Of a DNA stretch of 64,000 nucleotides, positions 43,983-52,313 are shown piece after piece; the stretch's first letter is position 1; every line of letters starts with the position of its first letter. The stretch comes from Thiobaca trueperi (GTDB lineage: Bacteria > Pseudomonadota > Gammaproteobacteria > Chromatiales > Chromatiaceae). A program made the translations under genes and the position numbers. The stretch covers positions 1 to 64,000 of the forward strand of contig NZ_SMAO01000012.1 in assembly GCF_004342175.1 (NCBI RefSeq), read 5' to 3'. The notes under the pieces are model-generated. The model was not told the origin of the DNA, did no database searches, and saw only the letters and a list, made by a program, of their open reading frames with translations.

Positions 43983-44816
43983 ATGTCCATTTATGCCATC
44001 GGCGATCTTCAGGGATGCTACCGTGAACTGCGGATACTGCTGGATCGACTGGCCTTCGATCCAGGCGCCGATCGGCTCTGGTTTGTCGGTGATCTGGTCA
44101 ATCGCGGCCCGGATTCGCTGGCGGTGCTGCGCTTCGTGCGCGACCTGGGCGACGCCGCGCTGGTCGTGCTCGGCAACCATGATCTGCATCTGCTGGCGCT
44201 GGCGGCGGGCAACCGCAAACACGCCGCCGGGAATACGCTGGAGGCGGTGCTGAAGGCGCCTGATCGCGACGAGCTGCTCGACTGGCTGCGTCATCGTCCG
44301 CTGCTCCATCATGACGCGGAACGGGGCTTCACCCTGATCCATGCCGGTCTGCCGCCCCAGTGGGATCTGACTGAGGCCCGGTCCTGTGCAGCGGAACTGG
44401 AGGCGGTCCTGCGCAGCGGCGACCGGGATTATCTGTTCGCCATGTACGGCAATCAGCCTGACCGCTGGTCGCCCGACCTGACCGGCATGGATCGTCTGCG
44501 CTTCATCACCAACTGTTTCACGCGACTGCGCTTCTGCGCCCCGGACGGCACGCTGGCGACCAGGGAGAAAGGCGAGATCGGGAGCCAGTCGCCCGGACTC
44601 ATTCCCTGGTTCCAGGTTCCGGGCAGACGGACCCGCGATGACCGCATCATCTTCGGCCACTGGTCCACTCTCGGCTACCGGGATGGCGACAATGTCTGGG
44701 CCATCGACAGCGGCTGTCTCTGGGGCGGTGCGCTCACGGCCATCTGTCTGGATGACTGGCCCATACGACCCATTCAACTGGGATGCGACGGGTATCTGAC
44801 CCCCGGTCAGGAATGA
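43983..44816 (+). CDS. apaH: Symmetrical diadenosine tetraphosphatase
   Basis: 277 residues of the metallophosphatase family with IYAIGDLQGCYRELRILLDR, LWFVGDLVNRGPDSLAVLRF, VVLGNHDLHLLALAAG and later IFGHWSTLGYRDGDNVWAID, which together supply the metal ligands. It hydrolyses Ap4A to two ADP and also decaps Np4-capped RNA in E. coli. Second gene of the apaG-apaH pair, converging on folA with a 9-bp gap. Confidence 0.95.
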   Translation: MSIYAIGDLQGCYRELRILLDRLAFDPGADRLWFVGDLVNRGPDSLAVLRFVRDLGDAALVVLGNHDLHLLALAAGNRKHAAGNTLEAVLKAPDRDELLDWLRHRPLLHHDAERGFTLIHAGLPPQWDLTEARSCAAELEAVLRSGDRDYLFAMYGNQPDRWSPDLTGMDRLRFITNCFTRLRFCAPDGTLATREKGEIGSQSPGLIPWFQVPGRRTRDDRIIFGHWSTLGYRDGDNVWAIDSGCLWGGALTAICLDDWPIRPIQLGCDGYLTPGQE

Positions 44817-44825
44817 CGGCTGACT

Positions 44826-45308
44826 TCAAGCCCGCCGCAGTTCGACAAAGCTCATGGCAAAGGCGTTGCGTTCGTCGGCTGCGTGCCCGATCCGGCTCAC
44901 TTCGCGCCACGGGGAGGGATCCCAGGGCGGAAACCGAACATCGCCTTCGATGCTGGCGTGGACCAGGGTGAGATGGAGACGATCAGCGCGGGGCAGGGCT
45001 TCGGCATAGAGACTGGCACCGCCGATGACCATCAGTTCCGGCACGTCATGCGCGGCGTCGATGGCGGCATCGAGCGAGGTTACGACCGTGCAGCCGTCGG
45101 CCCGAAAGGCCGGATCGCGGGAGAGCACGATGTGCCGGCGTCGCGGCAGCAGACCGGGCAGCGATTCCCAGGTCCGCCGGCCCATGACGATGGTCCGGTC
45201 CAGGGTCAGGCGTTTGAAGTGGGCCAGATCCGCCGGCAGATGCCAGGGCAGTTTCTGATCACGCCCGATGACGCCGTTATCGGCGATGGCTGCCACCAGC
45301 GACAGCAT
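44826..45308 (-). CDS. folA: Dihydrofolate reductase
   Basis: 160 residues, normal length. MLSLVAAIADNGVIGRDQKL, PWHLPADLAHFKRLTLDRTI, VMGRRTWESLPGLLPRRRHI and VIGGASLYAEALPRADRLHL cover the folate and NADPH sites, including the acidic residue after LPADL. It regenerates tetrahydrofolate. An upstream in-frame ATG at 45338 is possible, but the family starts at the chosen Met. Last gene of the proA-to-folA run. Confidence 0.93.
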   Translation of the reverse strand: MLSLVAAIADNGVIGRDQKLPWHLPADLAHFKRLTLDRTIVMGRRTWESLPGLLPRRRHIVLSRDPAFRADGCTVVTSLDAAIDAAHDVPELMVIGGASLYAEALPRADRLHLTLVHASIEGDVRFPPWDPSPWREVSRIGHAADERNAFAMSFVELRRA

Positions 45309-45339
45309 GGGAGTGGCGTCCCGCTTCAGGGCATCCATC

Positions 45340-45696
45340 TCAACTCAGTCCGGACATCGCCCTTGGCGCGGCCTCCGGCGCGGACCAGAGACGTTCCAAC
45401 TGGTAGAAATCCCGCACCTTGGCCTGCATGACATGCACGACCACGCCGTTCAGATCCACCAGCGCCCATTCGCCCTCGGCGACCCCTTCGGTGCCGAGCG
45501 GCGTCTCGCCGGCCTCTTTCGAGCGATAGGCGACCGTTTCGGCGATGGCCTTGACATGCCGGTCGGAGGTGCCGGAGGCGAGGATCATGTAATCGGTAAT
45601 GGCGGTCTTGCCGCGCACGTCCAGCACCTGGATGTCGCGGGCCTTCATGTCGTCCAGGGTCTCGACGACCAGTTCTCGAAGTTGTTCAAGCTGCAT
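45340..45696 (-). CDS. rsfS: Ribosome silencing factor RsfS
   Basis: 118 residues with the family core DIQVLDVRGKTAITDYMILA, SGTSDRHVKAIAETV and WALVDLNGVVVHVMQAKVRD FYQLERLW. RsfS binds L14 on the 50S subunit and blocks subunit joining when nutrients run low. It follows nadD by 35 bp, the conserved order. Confidence 0.93.
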   Translation of the reverse strand: MQLEQLRELVVETLDDMKARDIQVLDVRGKTAITDYMILASGTSDRHVKAIAETVAYRSKEAGETPLGTEGVAEGEWALVDLNGVVVHVMQAKVRDFYQLERLWSAPEAAPRAMSGLS

Positions 45697-45731
45697 GCGA
45701 TGTTCTCTTTAAAATCAATGTGGAATCCTGT

Positions 45732-46379
45732 CTATCTCTGCGTCTTTTGCGATCGATAGAGACCCGCCTGTTCGATCAGCGCCAGAACCGGGTCAGGCGT
45801 CAGATAGCGTGGGCTGAGACCCCGTCCGATCAGTTGGCGCACCCGGGTCGATGACATCTCGATCTGGGTCACGTCCTGGAACAGGATGTGACCGGCGGGT
45901 CTGGCGGACAGGGAGGCCGGTGCATCGCTGCCACGCTCCAGATAGAGGTTACGCAGCAGCGGATCGCGGATCGAGCCATGACCCGGACGACGCATCACGA
46001 CCAGATGCGCCAGATCGAGAATCTCCAGCGGACGATACCAGGCCAGAAAACCGGCGAAGGCATCGGCCCCGATCAGCAGACAGAGCGGGCGCTCCGCGCC
46101 CAACTCGGTACGCAGGGAGAGCAGGGTATCATAGGTGTAGGAGCCGCCGGGACGCGCCAGTTCGCGCGGATCGGCGACGAAGCCGGGCTGATCCGCGATG
46201 GCCGCTTCGAGCATCGCCAGACGCTGTGTGGACGGGGCCAGCGGCTGCGGGCGGTGCACGGCGACGTTCAGTGGAATGAAACGGACCTGCTCAAGCGCCA
46301 GCGCCTGGAGACAGTCCAGGGCCGGTCGCAGATGACCGAAATGAATGGGGTCGAAGGTTCCGCCGAGGACGCCGATCAT
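45732..46379 (-). CDS. nadD: Nicotinate-nucleotide adenylyltransferase
   Basis: 215 residues. MIGVLGGTFDPIHFGHLRPA holds the nucleotidyltransferase (T/H)xGH-type motif, and the C-terminal QIEMSSTRVRQLIGRGLSPR is the matching phosphate-binding block. It adenylates nicotinate mononucleotide in NAD synthesis. The ATG at 46379 coincides with the conserved first residue; an in-frame ATG at 46424 would add 15 residues. Confidence 0.93.
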   Translation of the reverse strand: MIGVLGGTFDPIHFGHLRPALDCLQALALEQVRFIPLNVAVHRPQPLAPSTQRLAMLEAAIADQPGFVADPRELARPGGSYTYDTLLSLRTELGAERPLCLLIGADAFAGFLAWYRPLEILDLAHLVVMRRPGHGSIRDPLLRNLYLERGSDAPASLSARPAGHILFQDVTQIEMSSTRVRQLIGRGLSPRYLTPDPVLALIEQAGLYRSQKTQR

Positions 46380-46451
46380 GATCCGATGCGCGTGATCCGG
46401 ATTGACCGACGCCCCCGAGGACATAGAGCCTGAATCAAGGATGCACTGCCA

Positions 46452-46619
46452 TCAGGAGCCCGGTGCAGCCGATTTCAGCATCAGCTTGAGGATCTTCAGG
46501 TTGATCACCCAGAAACGGAAAAACTGCCAGATGAGCGAGGTGCGCATGTATTTGGTGAAGCGTGTCGGCACCGGCGGATAATAAGCGGGTTGATAGGGTT
46601 CTCGATTTTTGACGGCCAT
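46452..46619 (-). CDS. 55-residue protein after the SQR-like gene
   Basis: MAVKNREPYQPAYYPPVPTR opens a small frame whose second half, RTSLIWQFFRFWVINLKIL, is an amphipathic or membrane-embedded helix, ending in SAAPGS. GAGG lies about 10 nt upstream. It starts 51 bp after the flavoprotein stop on the same strand and ends 72 bp before nadD. The helix resembles the C-terminal helix of the flavoprotein in its spacing of aromatic and basic residues, so a membrane-anchoring role is conceivable (inference). Confidence 0.55.
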   Translation of the reverse strand: MAVKNREPYQPAYYPPVPTRFTKYMRTSLIWQFFRFWVINLKILKLMLKSAAPGS

Positions 46620-46670
46620 GGGTCACTGCCTCGCTGAAAATGATTCGTGGACGATTCGGCCTGGAAGGCA

Positions 46671-48128
46671 TCAGTCCGGGAGAATGGACCAGCCCGGACG
46701 GAGTCTGGCCTGATAGATGAAGACATGATGGAGGATGTATTTCATCCAGTGGCCGGCCAGCCCGACCTCGCCAAAGGTCAGATCCATGTCGCGTCCATAT
46801 TCGGGATAGGTCTCGTAATCGGGCACGACCGGAAAGACCGTCATGGTGGCGGCGGTGCCCTTGAAGATGTCGGAGCCGGTGGAGGCCAGACAGGCCGCGC
46901 CCATCTCGGCCATCGAGGCGGTATGAGTGGGCGTGGCGGCGCCATTGAGCATGTCACGGATACTGGTTGCGACGGCCTTGCCGATGGTCGCTGAGGGCAT
47001 GCCGGTGCGGGGCGGGGTTGGACTGATCTGGGTGCCGTTAGGGCTTTTCAGCACCTTGCTGATGGGATGTGGCGGGGCAAAGGCGATGCCAATGGCGAAA
47101 ATGTTTTTGTATTTTGGCGTCTGATAGGTCTTTGGCCAATCCGCCTTGCCCCAGTCTTCATAAGGCTTGGGATTGTAATCGGCATCGACCTTCATGAAGC
47201 CGTTCGGCGCGAAAAGCTGATCGGTGATATCCGCACCGGCGGCGTCGAATGCCTTCAGCCCGACTCCCGCAAAGGGCGGAATCAGCATCGAGAAATCGAA
47301 ATCCAGCTCGTGATAGGTGCCGTCAAGCAACTCGTAGTGGATCTTGCCCGGCTCGACTTTGGTGACATGGGCGCGGGTGATCCACTCCACGTCGCGCTCG
47401 GCCATCAGCGACTCGGCGAAGATCTTGCTGCTGGTCATGTAACCGCCACGGGTGATGTGGACGCCGCCCATGCCGAAGTCCCCGAGCTCGAACTCGTTGC
47501 TGATCCAGACGAGTCGCGCCCGGTCGCGCACGCCGGCCTCGCGCAGGGCGTGATCGATGTTGTAGATGTACTCGAAGGCCGCGCCCTGGCAGGTGCACAT
47601 GCCATGCCCGGTGCCGACCACGAACGTCCGTTGTGCGCCGGCCTTCAGTGCCGCGATGTGCTCCTGCAGTCGTGCGTTCGCCTCCAGTGCGTGACCGGGC
47701 GTGCAGACCGATACGGTGTGGCCGGTCTCTGGTCCCAACCCCGGCGTGGCGCCGAAGTTCAGCTTGGGGCCGGTGGCGTTGATCAGGAAATCGTACTCGA
47801 TGGTCTCGGTCTGACCGGCCCGCGCGGGGTCCGTATACTCGATTGTGACGAAGGGGCTTTCATGTCCATCGCCGCCTTCGGGATGAATCGACAGCCCTTT
47901 GGCCTGATGGAAGTCCACATTGATCTTTTTGTAGATCGGCGCCAGCTCGAAAGTGACCTGCCGCTCGGTCATCTGGCCGACGCCGACCCAGATGTTGGAT
48001 GGAACCCAGTTCCACTTCGCATTCGGCGACACCACGATCACCTGATGTTTTTTGCCGACCCATTTACCCAGGTATCTTGCCGCTGTGTGTCCGGAAATGC
48101 CGGCGCCGAGTATCACGATACGTGCCAT
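46671..48128 (-). CDS. SQR-family FAD-dependent oxidoreductase
   Basis: 485 residues with the FAD motif IVILGAGISGHTAARYLG and a second dinucleotide motif FVVGTGHGMCTCQGAAFEY. KNIFAIGIAFAPPHPISKVL lies near 350 and an aromatic-rich C-terminal helix (HWMKYILHHVFIYQARLRPG) may dip into the membrane. Overall like sulfide:quinone oxidoreductases, but Cys residues are at 142, 178, 180 and near 435, which does not let me assign one of the numbered SQR types. AGGAGG lies 7 to 8 nt before the ATG, the strongest ribosome site in the window. It interrupts the usual proA-nadD order. Confidence 0.75.
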   Translation of the reverse strand: MARIVILGAGISGHTAARYLGKWVGKKHQVIVVSPNAKWNWVPSNIWVGVGQMTERQVTFELAPIYKKINVDFHQAKGLSIHPEGGDGHESPFVTIEYTDPARAGQTETIEYDFLINATGPKLNFGATPGLGPETGHTVSVCTPGHALEANARLQEHIAALKAGAQRTFVVGTGHGMCTCQGAAFEYIYNIDHALREAGVRDRARLVWISNEFELGDFGMGGVHITRGGYMTSSKIFAESLMAERDVEWITRAHVTKVEPGKIHYELLDGTYHELDFDFSMLIPPFAGVGLKAFDAAGADITDQLFAPNGFMKVDADYNPKPYEDWGKADWPKTYQTPKYKNIFAIGIAFAPPHPISKVLKSPNGTQISPTPPRTGMPSATIGKAVATSIRDMLNGAATPTHTASMAEMGAACLASTGSDIFKGTAATMTVFPVVPDYETYPEYGRDMDLTFGEVGLAGHWMKYILHHVFIYQARLRPGWSILPD

Positions 48129-48191
48129 AAAACAGTCCTCCTTTGGTTTTTATTGATTAGAACAAGCGGAATCCGCGCCGCGATGATTGTC

Positions 48192-49466
48192 TCAGCATCG
48201 CACCTCGCCATCACCCAGCACGACGAATTTAACCGATGTCAGTCCTTCCAGTCCGACCGGGCCACGGGCATGGAACTTGTCGGTGCTGATGCCGATCTCG
48301 GCACCCAGGCCATATTCGAAGCCATCGGCAAAACGGGTCGAGGCGTTGACCATCACCGAGCTGGAATCGACCTCGCGCAGGAAACGCCGGGCGCGGCTGT
48401 AGTCTTCGGTGACGATGGCGTCCGTATGGGCCGAGCCGTGGCGGGCGATATGGTCGATGGCCTCATCCAGCCCATCGACCACCCGGATGGACAGGATCGG
48501 TGCCAGATATTCCGTATCCCAGTCGGCCTCGGTCGCTGGTGCGGCATCCGCAAGCAGATCGCGGGTGCGCTGACAGCCGCGCAGCTCGACCCCCTTTCCC
48601 CGATAGGCGGCGCCGAGCCGGGGCAGGATGGCATCCGCCACCGGGGCGTCCACCAGCAGGGTCTCCATGGTGTTGCAGGTGCCGTAACGCTGGGTCTTAG
48701 CGTTCATCGCGATGTTGAATGCCTTGTCGAGATCGGCGGCGTCGTCGATATAGACATGACAGATCCCGTCCAGATGCTTGATCACCGGCACCCGCGCCTC
48801 GCGGCTGATGCGCTCGATCAGTCCTTTGCCGCCGCGCGGGATGATGACATCGATCGACTCGGGCATGGCGATCATGACACCCACGGCGGCGCGATCAGTC
48901 GTCGCCAGCACCTGCACCCCGTCCGCCGGCAGACCGGCGGTGGCCAGACCGCGCTGGATGCAGGCCGCAAGCGCCTGATTGGAGGCGAAGGATTCCGAGC
49001 CGCCGCGCAGGACCGTAGCATTGCCCGATTTCAGACAGAGCGCGGCGGCATCGGCGGTCACATTGGGACGCGACTCGTAGATGATGCCGACCACGCCCAG
49101 CGGCACCCGCATGCGTCCGACCTGGATTCCGGATGGACGATAATTGAGATCCGTGATGGCACCGACCGGATCCGGCAGGGCGGCAACCTGCCGCACGCCT
49201 TCGATCATGGCGTCGATGCGTCCCGGCGTCAGTTCGAGCCGGTCCAGCAGCGCGGCATCCAGCCCCTTGGCAGCGCCAGCGTCGAGATCGGTGCGGTTGG
49301 CCTGCGCAATGGCGGCGCGCTCGCGGTCCAGCTCATCGGCGATGGCGAGCAGCGCGGCGTTCTTCTCCGCCGTGCTCGCCCGCGCCAGCGCACGCGAGGC
49401 GGTGCGGGCGCGCTGGCCCAGATCGCGCATGTAGGCAGTGATGTCGGTAATCGGTTGGTCGCTCAT
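48192..49466 (-). CDS. proA: Glutamate-5-semialdehyde dehydrogenase
   Basis: 424 residues, typical length. Conserved blocks include [58 protein letters not shown] and the catalytic Cys in [14 protein letters not shown]. It reduces gamma-glutamyl phosphate to the semialdehyde in proline synthesis. The ATG at 49466 fits the family; an upstream start would run into a dispersed repeat. Head of the run continuing into the SQR-like gene, nadD, rsfS and folA. Confidence 0.94.
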   Translation of the reverse strand: MSDQPITDITAYMRDLGQRARTASRALARASTAEKNAALLAIADELDRERAAIAQANRTDLDAGAAKGLDAALLDRLELTPGRIDAMIEGVRQVAALPDPVGAITDLNYRPSGIQVGRMRVPLGVVGIIYESRPNVTADAAALCLKSGNATVLRGGSESFASNQALAACIQRGLATAGLPADGVQVLATTDRAAVGVMIAMPESIDVIIPRGGKGLIERISREARVPVIKHLDGICHVYIDDAADLDKAFNIAMNAKTQRYGTCNTMETLLVDAPVADAILPRLGAAYRGKGVELRGCQRTRDLLADAAPATEADWDTEYLAPILSIRVVDGLDEAIDHIARHGSAHTDAIVTEDYSRARRFLREVDSSSVMVNASTRFADGFEYGLGAEIGISTDKFHARGPVGLEGLTSVKFVVLGDGEVRC

Positions 49467-49513
49467 CTTGGAAACCTGATGTCGTCGAAGGCTTGATCTT
49501 AAATCGGGTCGCC

Positions 49514-49647
49514 TGAACCGCAAAGGCGCAAAGAGCACAAAGATCAAGCAAGATGCGGCTATGCTGCTGTGATTCACCCAGCGGGCGCAGTCAGCAACCA
49601 GAACAGGATACTGAAATTCTTTGCGTTCTTTGCGCCTTTGCGGTTCA
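49514..49647. repeat. Inverted repeat with GCAAAGGCGCAAAG arms
   Basis: 30-bp arms (49514-49543 and 49618-49647) match at about 28 positions; the left arm begins TGAACCGCAAAGGCGCAAAG. This motif family is common as dispersed repeats in bacteria. It occupies the divergent region between proA and the gene at 49770, where it may obscure the promoters. The rest of 49467-49769 shows nothing coding that I trust. Confidence 0.8.
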
Positions 49648-49769
49648 ACGGCTTTTCCAGGTTGAGTCGCAAAGTGAGAATATGCTTACCATCAGGAATC
49701 GATGTGTCGCCGTATCGTCCCGATATCGGTGCCGCCCGTTCCCCCAATCTGAATTCATGGTTCTTCACG

Positions 49770-51035
49770 ATGCGCCGATTCTCATTCACTGCCCTGATCC
49801 CGCTCGTCTGCTTGCTCATGCCCGGCGTCGCGCCATTATGGGCGGAAGACGCCGCAACACCGACCACGCCACCAGTGTGGGAACGTACCCGCGAGACGGC
49901 CAGCGACTGGTGGCAGCGCTCGCGCGATTACGCCGGACAGGCCGTCGAGGATGCCCGCCGTCTTGTGGGCGAGGATGAGCGGGCATTCGGTCAGGTGTGG
50001 GAAAAATCGCTGCCCAAACTGGAGCGCGCCCTGGTACTGGAAGACCGTCAGGCGGCGCTGCCGGAAACGGCCTGGTTCGGTGCCGATCAGGTCTCCAATC
50101 GTGCCGAAATCAATGCCCTGCTCGATCAGACCGTGGACATTCTTGCCGTTTCGCCCGCGCTGCGTCATCGCGAGCGTATCCAGACCCTGCAGGGCGAGAT
50201 CGACCGGGCGCGAGCGAATATTGCCGACCTGCGCCAGAAACGGGTCTCCGCGCCGACCGACTCGACGATCAGCAAAACAGTCGCAGATTATGACCGGCTG
50301 ATCAAGGCGCGCGAGACGGACATCGAGCGGATGAATCGGGAGATCGGCCAGATCAGACGCGAGTTTGCCCAGGAACTCCGCGCCATGGGGCTCGAACTCA
50401 GCGACGAGCAGGTGGAATTTCTGCTGTCCACCGTCGTCGGCGACAATATGGTGGACCTTGGCATTCTGTTCGATAACGTCAAATCCATCACGCTCCAGCT
50501 CGAACAGCTCGTTGCCCAGAGCGGCGAGGATCTGCGCAGCGCGCGGCGCTATTACGGTCTCTATGTGGTGCTGCTGCAATCGCTCAACCGCATGCATGTG
50601 CGGATCGAAGAGGCCATCGGCGAACACTATCTGCCGCAGATCGATGGCATCGTCGCCCAGGCCCGGACGCTGGCCGAGGACACCCGGCGCCTGCTGCACA
50701 CCTCGCCCGACAAAGCGGCGCTACTGAACGCCAATCTCCAGGCGCAGCAGCTCACCATTGATGCCGCTGGCGTCTATCGTCAGTATCTCGACGACCAGGC
50801 CAGACAGGTGCGCAAGGCCCGCGAGGAACTCGACCGCGACATCGCCGCCGCCTGGAACACCTACGAGACGGTGCGCGTCTCCGGCGAACTGGTCGGACTG
50901 GTCAAATCCAGCCAGCAGTTGCTGGAAGGGCTGATGAACCGCCAGATCCCCGCGCTGCGTCCCTTCGAGAATCTGGAGATGCAGCGCGAGTTCCAGAAGC
51001 TCACCCAGCAGCTGCGCGGGCCGGCGGGGCGTTGA
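49770..51035 (+). CDS. Exported helical coiled-coil protein
   Basis: 421 residues. A signal peptide (about 1-25) ends near PLWAEDA, and the remainder is almost wholly helical with coiled coil at about 125-205 (TLQGEIDRARANIADLRQKR) and 310-400. There is no predicted membrane segment after the signal. The ATG at 49770 begins the signal peptide; longer in-frame starts run through the repeat. I know no named family. Periplasmic tether or scaffold is a guess. Confidence 0.65.
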   Translation: MRRFSFTALIPLVCLLMPGVAPLWAEDAATPTTPPVWERTRETASDWWQRSRDYAGQAVEDARRLVGEDERAFGQVWEKSLPKLERALVLEDRQAALPETAWFGADQVSNRAEINALLDQTVDILAVSPALRHRERIQTLQGEIDRARANIADLRQKRVSAPTDSTISKTVADYDRLIKARETDIERMNREIGQIRREFAQELRAMGLELSDEQVEFLLSTVVGDNMVDLGILFDNVKSITLQLEQLVAQSGEDLRSARRYYGLYVVLLQSLNRMHVRIEEAIGEHYLPQIDGIVAQARTLAEDTRRLLHTSPDKAALLNANLQAQQLTIDAAGVYRQYLDDQARQVRKAREELDRDIAAAWNTYETVRVSGELVGLVKSSQQLLEGLMNRQIPALRPFENLEMQREFQKLTQQLRGPAGR

Positions 51036-51065
51036 TTTTAAATTCCAAATAAATAATATGAAATT

Positions 51066-51152
51066 TTAAACCGCGTCCCCACTGATGTCGCTGATATCCT
51101 CAGAACTAAACACAAAATGAAGATTACGCATATCGCGTTGGACGCGGTTTAA
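51066..51152 (+). repeat. Type A TTAAACCGCG element, copy 2
   Basis: 87 bp, from TTAAACCGCGTCCCCACTGA through CTAAACACAAAATGAAGA to TTGGACGCGGTTTAA. It contains the TAA stop of the lipoprotein gene at 51149. Confidence 0.85.
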
Positions 51153-51691
51153 GGCACATAGGGATAAGGCGCGGCGCGTCCGAGTGCGGTATAGCCGAAG
51201 ACGATGTCGCCTTTGGTGCCGTCGTTGAGGGCGAGTTTGCCGATGCCGTTGCGCCCGTCGCTGTCCAGGATGATGTCGGCCCAGCCGCTGCGTCCGTCGT
51301 CGCAATAGACATCAAAGAGCGCGTCGGCGGAGCCGTTGACGGCGTTATAACTGCCACGGCAACCCTTACGCCCGTTGGAGACGCGGAAGCTGGACAGGAG
51401 CGGGGATTCGCCGCCGTAAGTGCCCATGTAGACCTCGCCGCCCATCATCACGGCAAAGGGACCGGAGGTGGAATGACCCGGCGGCAGATCATTGGACCGG
51501 GGGCGTTCGAAATAATCGAGCACCTGGCTAAGACAGGATGGATAGTCCTCCAGATCCAGATGACCGCAGAGACGCTGCGCGTAATCCTCGGGCGTGACCG
51601 TGGCGCTGATGCCGCCCTGGTGATTCGGTGGAAAGATCGCGCAACCCGCGAGCAGGGTGGACAAACCGGCGATAATGACCAATCGAGACAT
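51149..51691 (-). CDS. Lipoprotein of unknown function
   Basis: 180 residues. The signal segment IIAGLSTLLAGC has a clear lipobox, so the mature N terminus is a lipidated Cys. Further on are AQRLCGHLDLEDYPSCLSQV and the beta-rich GWADIILDSDGRNGIGKLAL. GGAG lies 8 nt before the ATG at 51691. Its stop codon lies in a type A repeat, and a type B repeat lies directly upstream of its start, so repeats of both kinds flank it. Confidence 0.7.
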   Translation of the reverse strand: MSRLVIIAGLSTLLAGCAIFPPNHQGGISATVTPEDYAQRLCGHLDLEDYPSCLSQVLDYFERPRSNDLPPGHSTSGPFAVMMGGEVYMGTYGGESPLLSSFRVSNGRKGCRGSYNAVNGSADALFDVYCDDGRSGWADIILDSDGRNGIGKLALNDGTKGDIVFGYTALGRAAPYPYVP

Positions 51692-51704
51692 GGATTTTCT
51701 CCAT

Positions 51705-51791
51705 TTAAACCGCGCCCGGATAACATGCGCTATGTTGTGGTCCGCCTCCATCCTGCGGCCCCGGCAGCGAGACTGGTGAGGCGCGTTTTAA
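51705..51791 (+). repeat. Type B TTAAACCGCG element, diverged copy
   Basis: 87 bp with ends TTAAACCGCGCCCGG and GGCGCGTTTTAA. The interior is more diverged than in other copies. It fills the space between two divergently transcribed lipoprotein genes. Confidence 0.7.
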
Positions 51792-51827
51792 ATCATTAAA
51801 AACGAAGACTTAACTGGAGTGGCCCGG

Positions 51828-52271
51828 ATGAGTTCAACCAAACTATTTGTACGCCCTCAGCGCCTGACCGTCCAGCGGTCGGGCCTGATGGCTGGCGTGA
51901 CGCTGCTGTCGCTGTTCCTGCTCGGAGGCTGCGCCGGTCCGCTGGGGCCGGGCGCTGCGCCAGAGCAGCAGCTCGCGGCCATCCGCTGCATCTCGGACTG
52001 TCAGCAAACCAAGGATGCCTGTGTCGAGGATGCCCGCTACGACTATCAGCAGTGTCAGGCCGGTTACAGTTCATCCTTTCACAACTATCGCGGCTGTCTC
52101 GCCTCCGCTGTCGACCGCAATGACTGCGGCTATCCCTGGTGGTCCTGCGCCGAGAATCTCTACGGTTACTGCACCAATCGTTACAGCGACTGCGAGCGTG
52201 CCTGCCGGGACAGGGCATTGAAGGTGCCTATAACCGATCAATCCAGGCAAATCAATGTCTTTAATGGATAG
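51828..52271 (+). CDS. Cys-rich lipoprotein
   Basis: 147 residues. The signal segment VTLLSLFLLGGC ends in a lipobox. The mature part has about ten further Cys in regular spacing (AIRCISDCQQTKDACVEDAR, YDYQQCQAGY, DCGYPWWSCAENLYGYC, DCERACRDRA), which suggests a disulfide-rich periplasmic domain. GGAG lies 8 nt before the ATG at 51828. The family is unknown to me. A palindrome follows 4 nt after the stop. Confidence 0.7.
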   Translation: MSSTKLFVRPQRLTVQRSGLMAGVTLLSLFLLGGCAGPLGPGAAPEQQLAAIRCISDCQQTKDACVEDARYDYQQCQAGYSSSFHNYRGCLASAVDRNDCGYPWWSCAENLYGYCTNRYSDCERACRDRALKVPITDQSRQINVFNG

Positions 52272-52275
52272 GATT

Positions 52276-52301
52276 GTAGGGGCGATTTAAATCGCCCCTA
52301 C
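52276..52301. terminator. 26-bp perfect palindrome, copy 3
   Basis: Identical to the copies at 5286 and 14561. It lies between the convergent ends of the Cys-rich lipoprotein gene and bchD. CATCTTTTTAA follows on the + strand at 52305, making this the copy most like a bidirectional intrinsic terminator. Confidence 0.7.
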
Positions 52302-52313
52302 ATCTACATCTTT

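Noticed and set aside
47067-49496. 809-codon + strand frame opposite the SQR-like gene and proA
   Set aside because: It is antisense to two well-supported proteins across their boundary, and its sequence is a low-information shadow rich in Asp, Gly, His and Gln.
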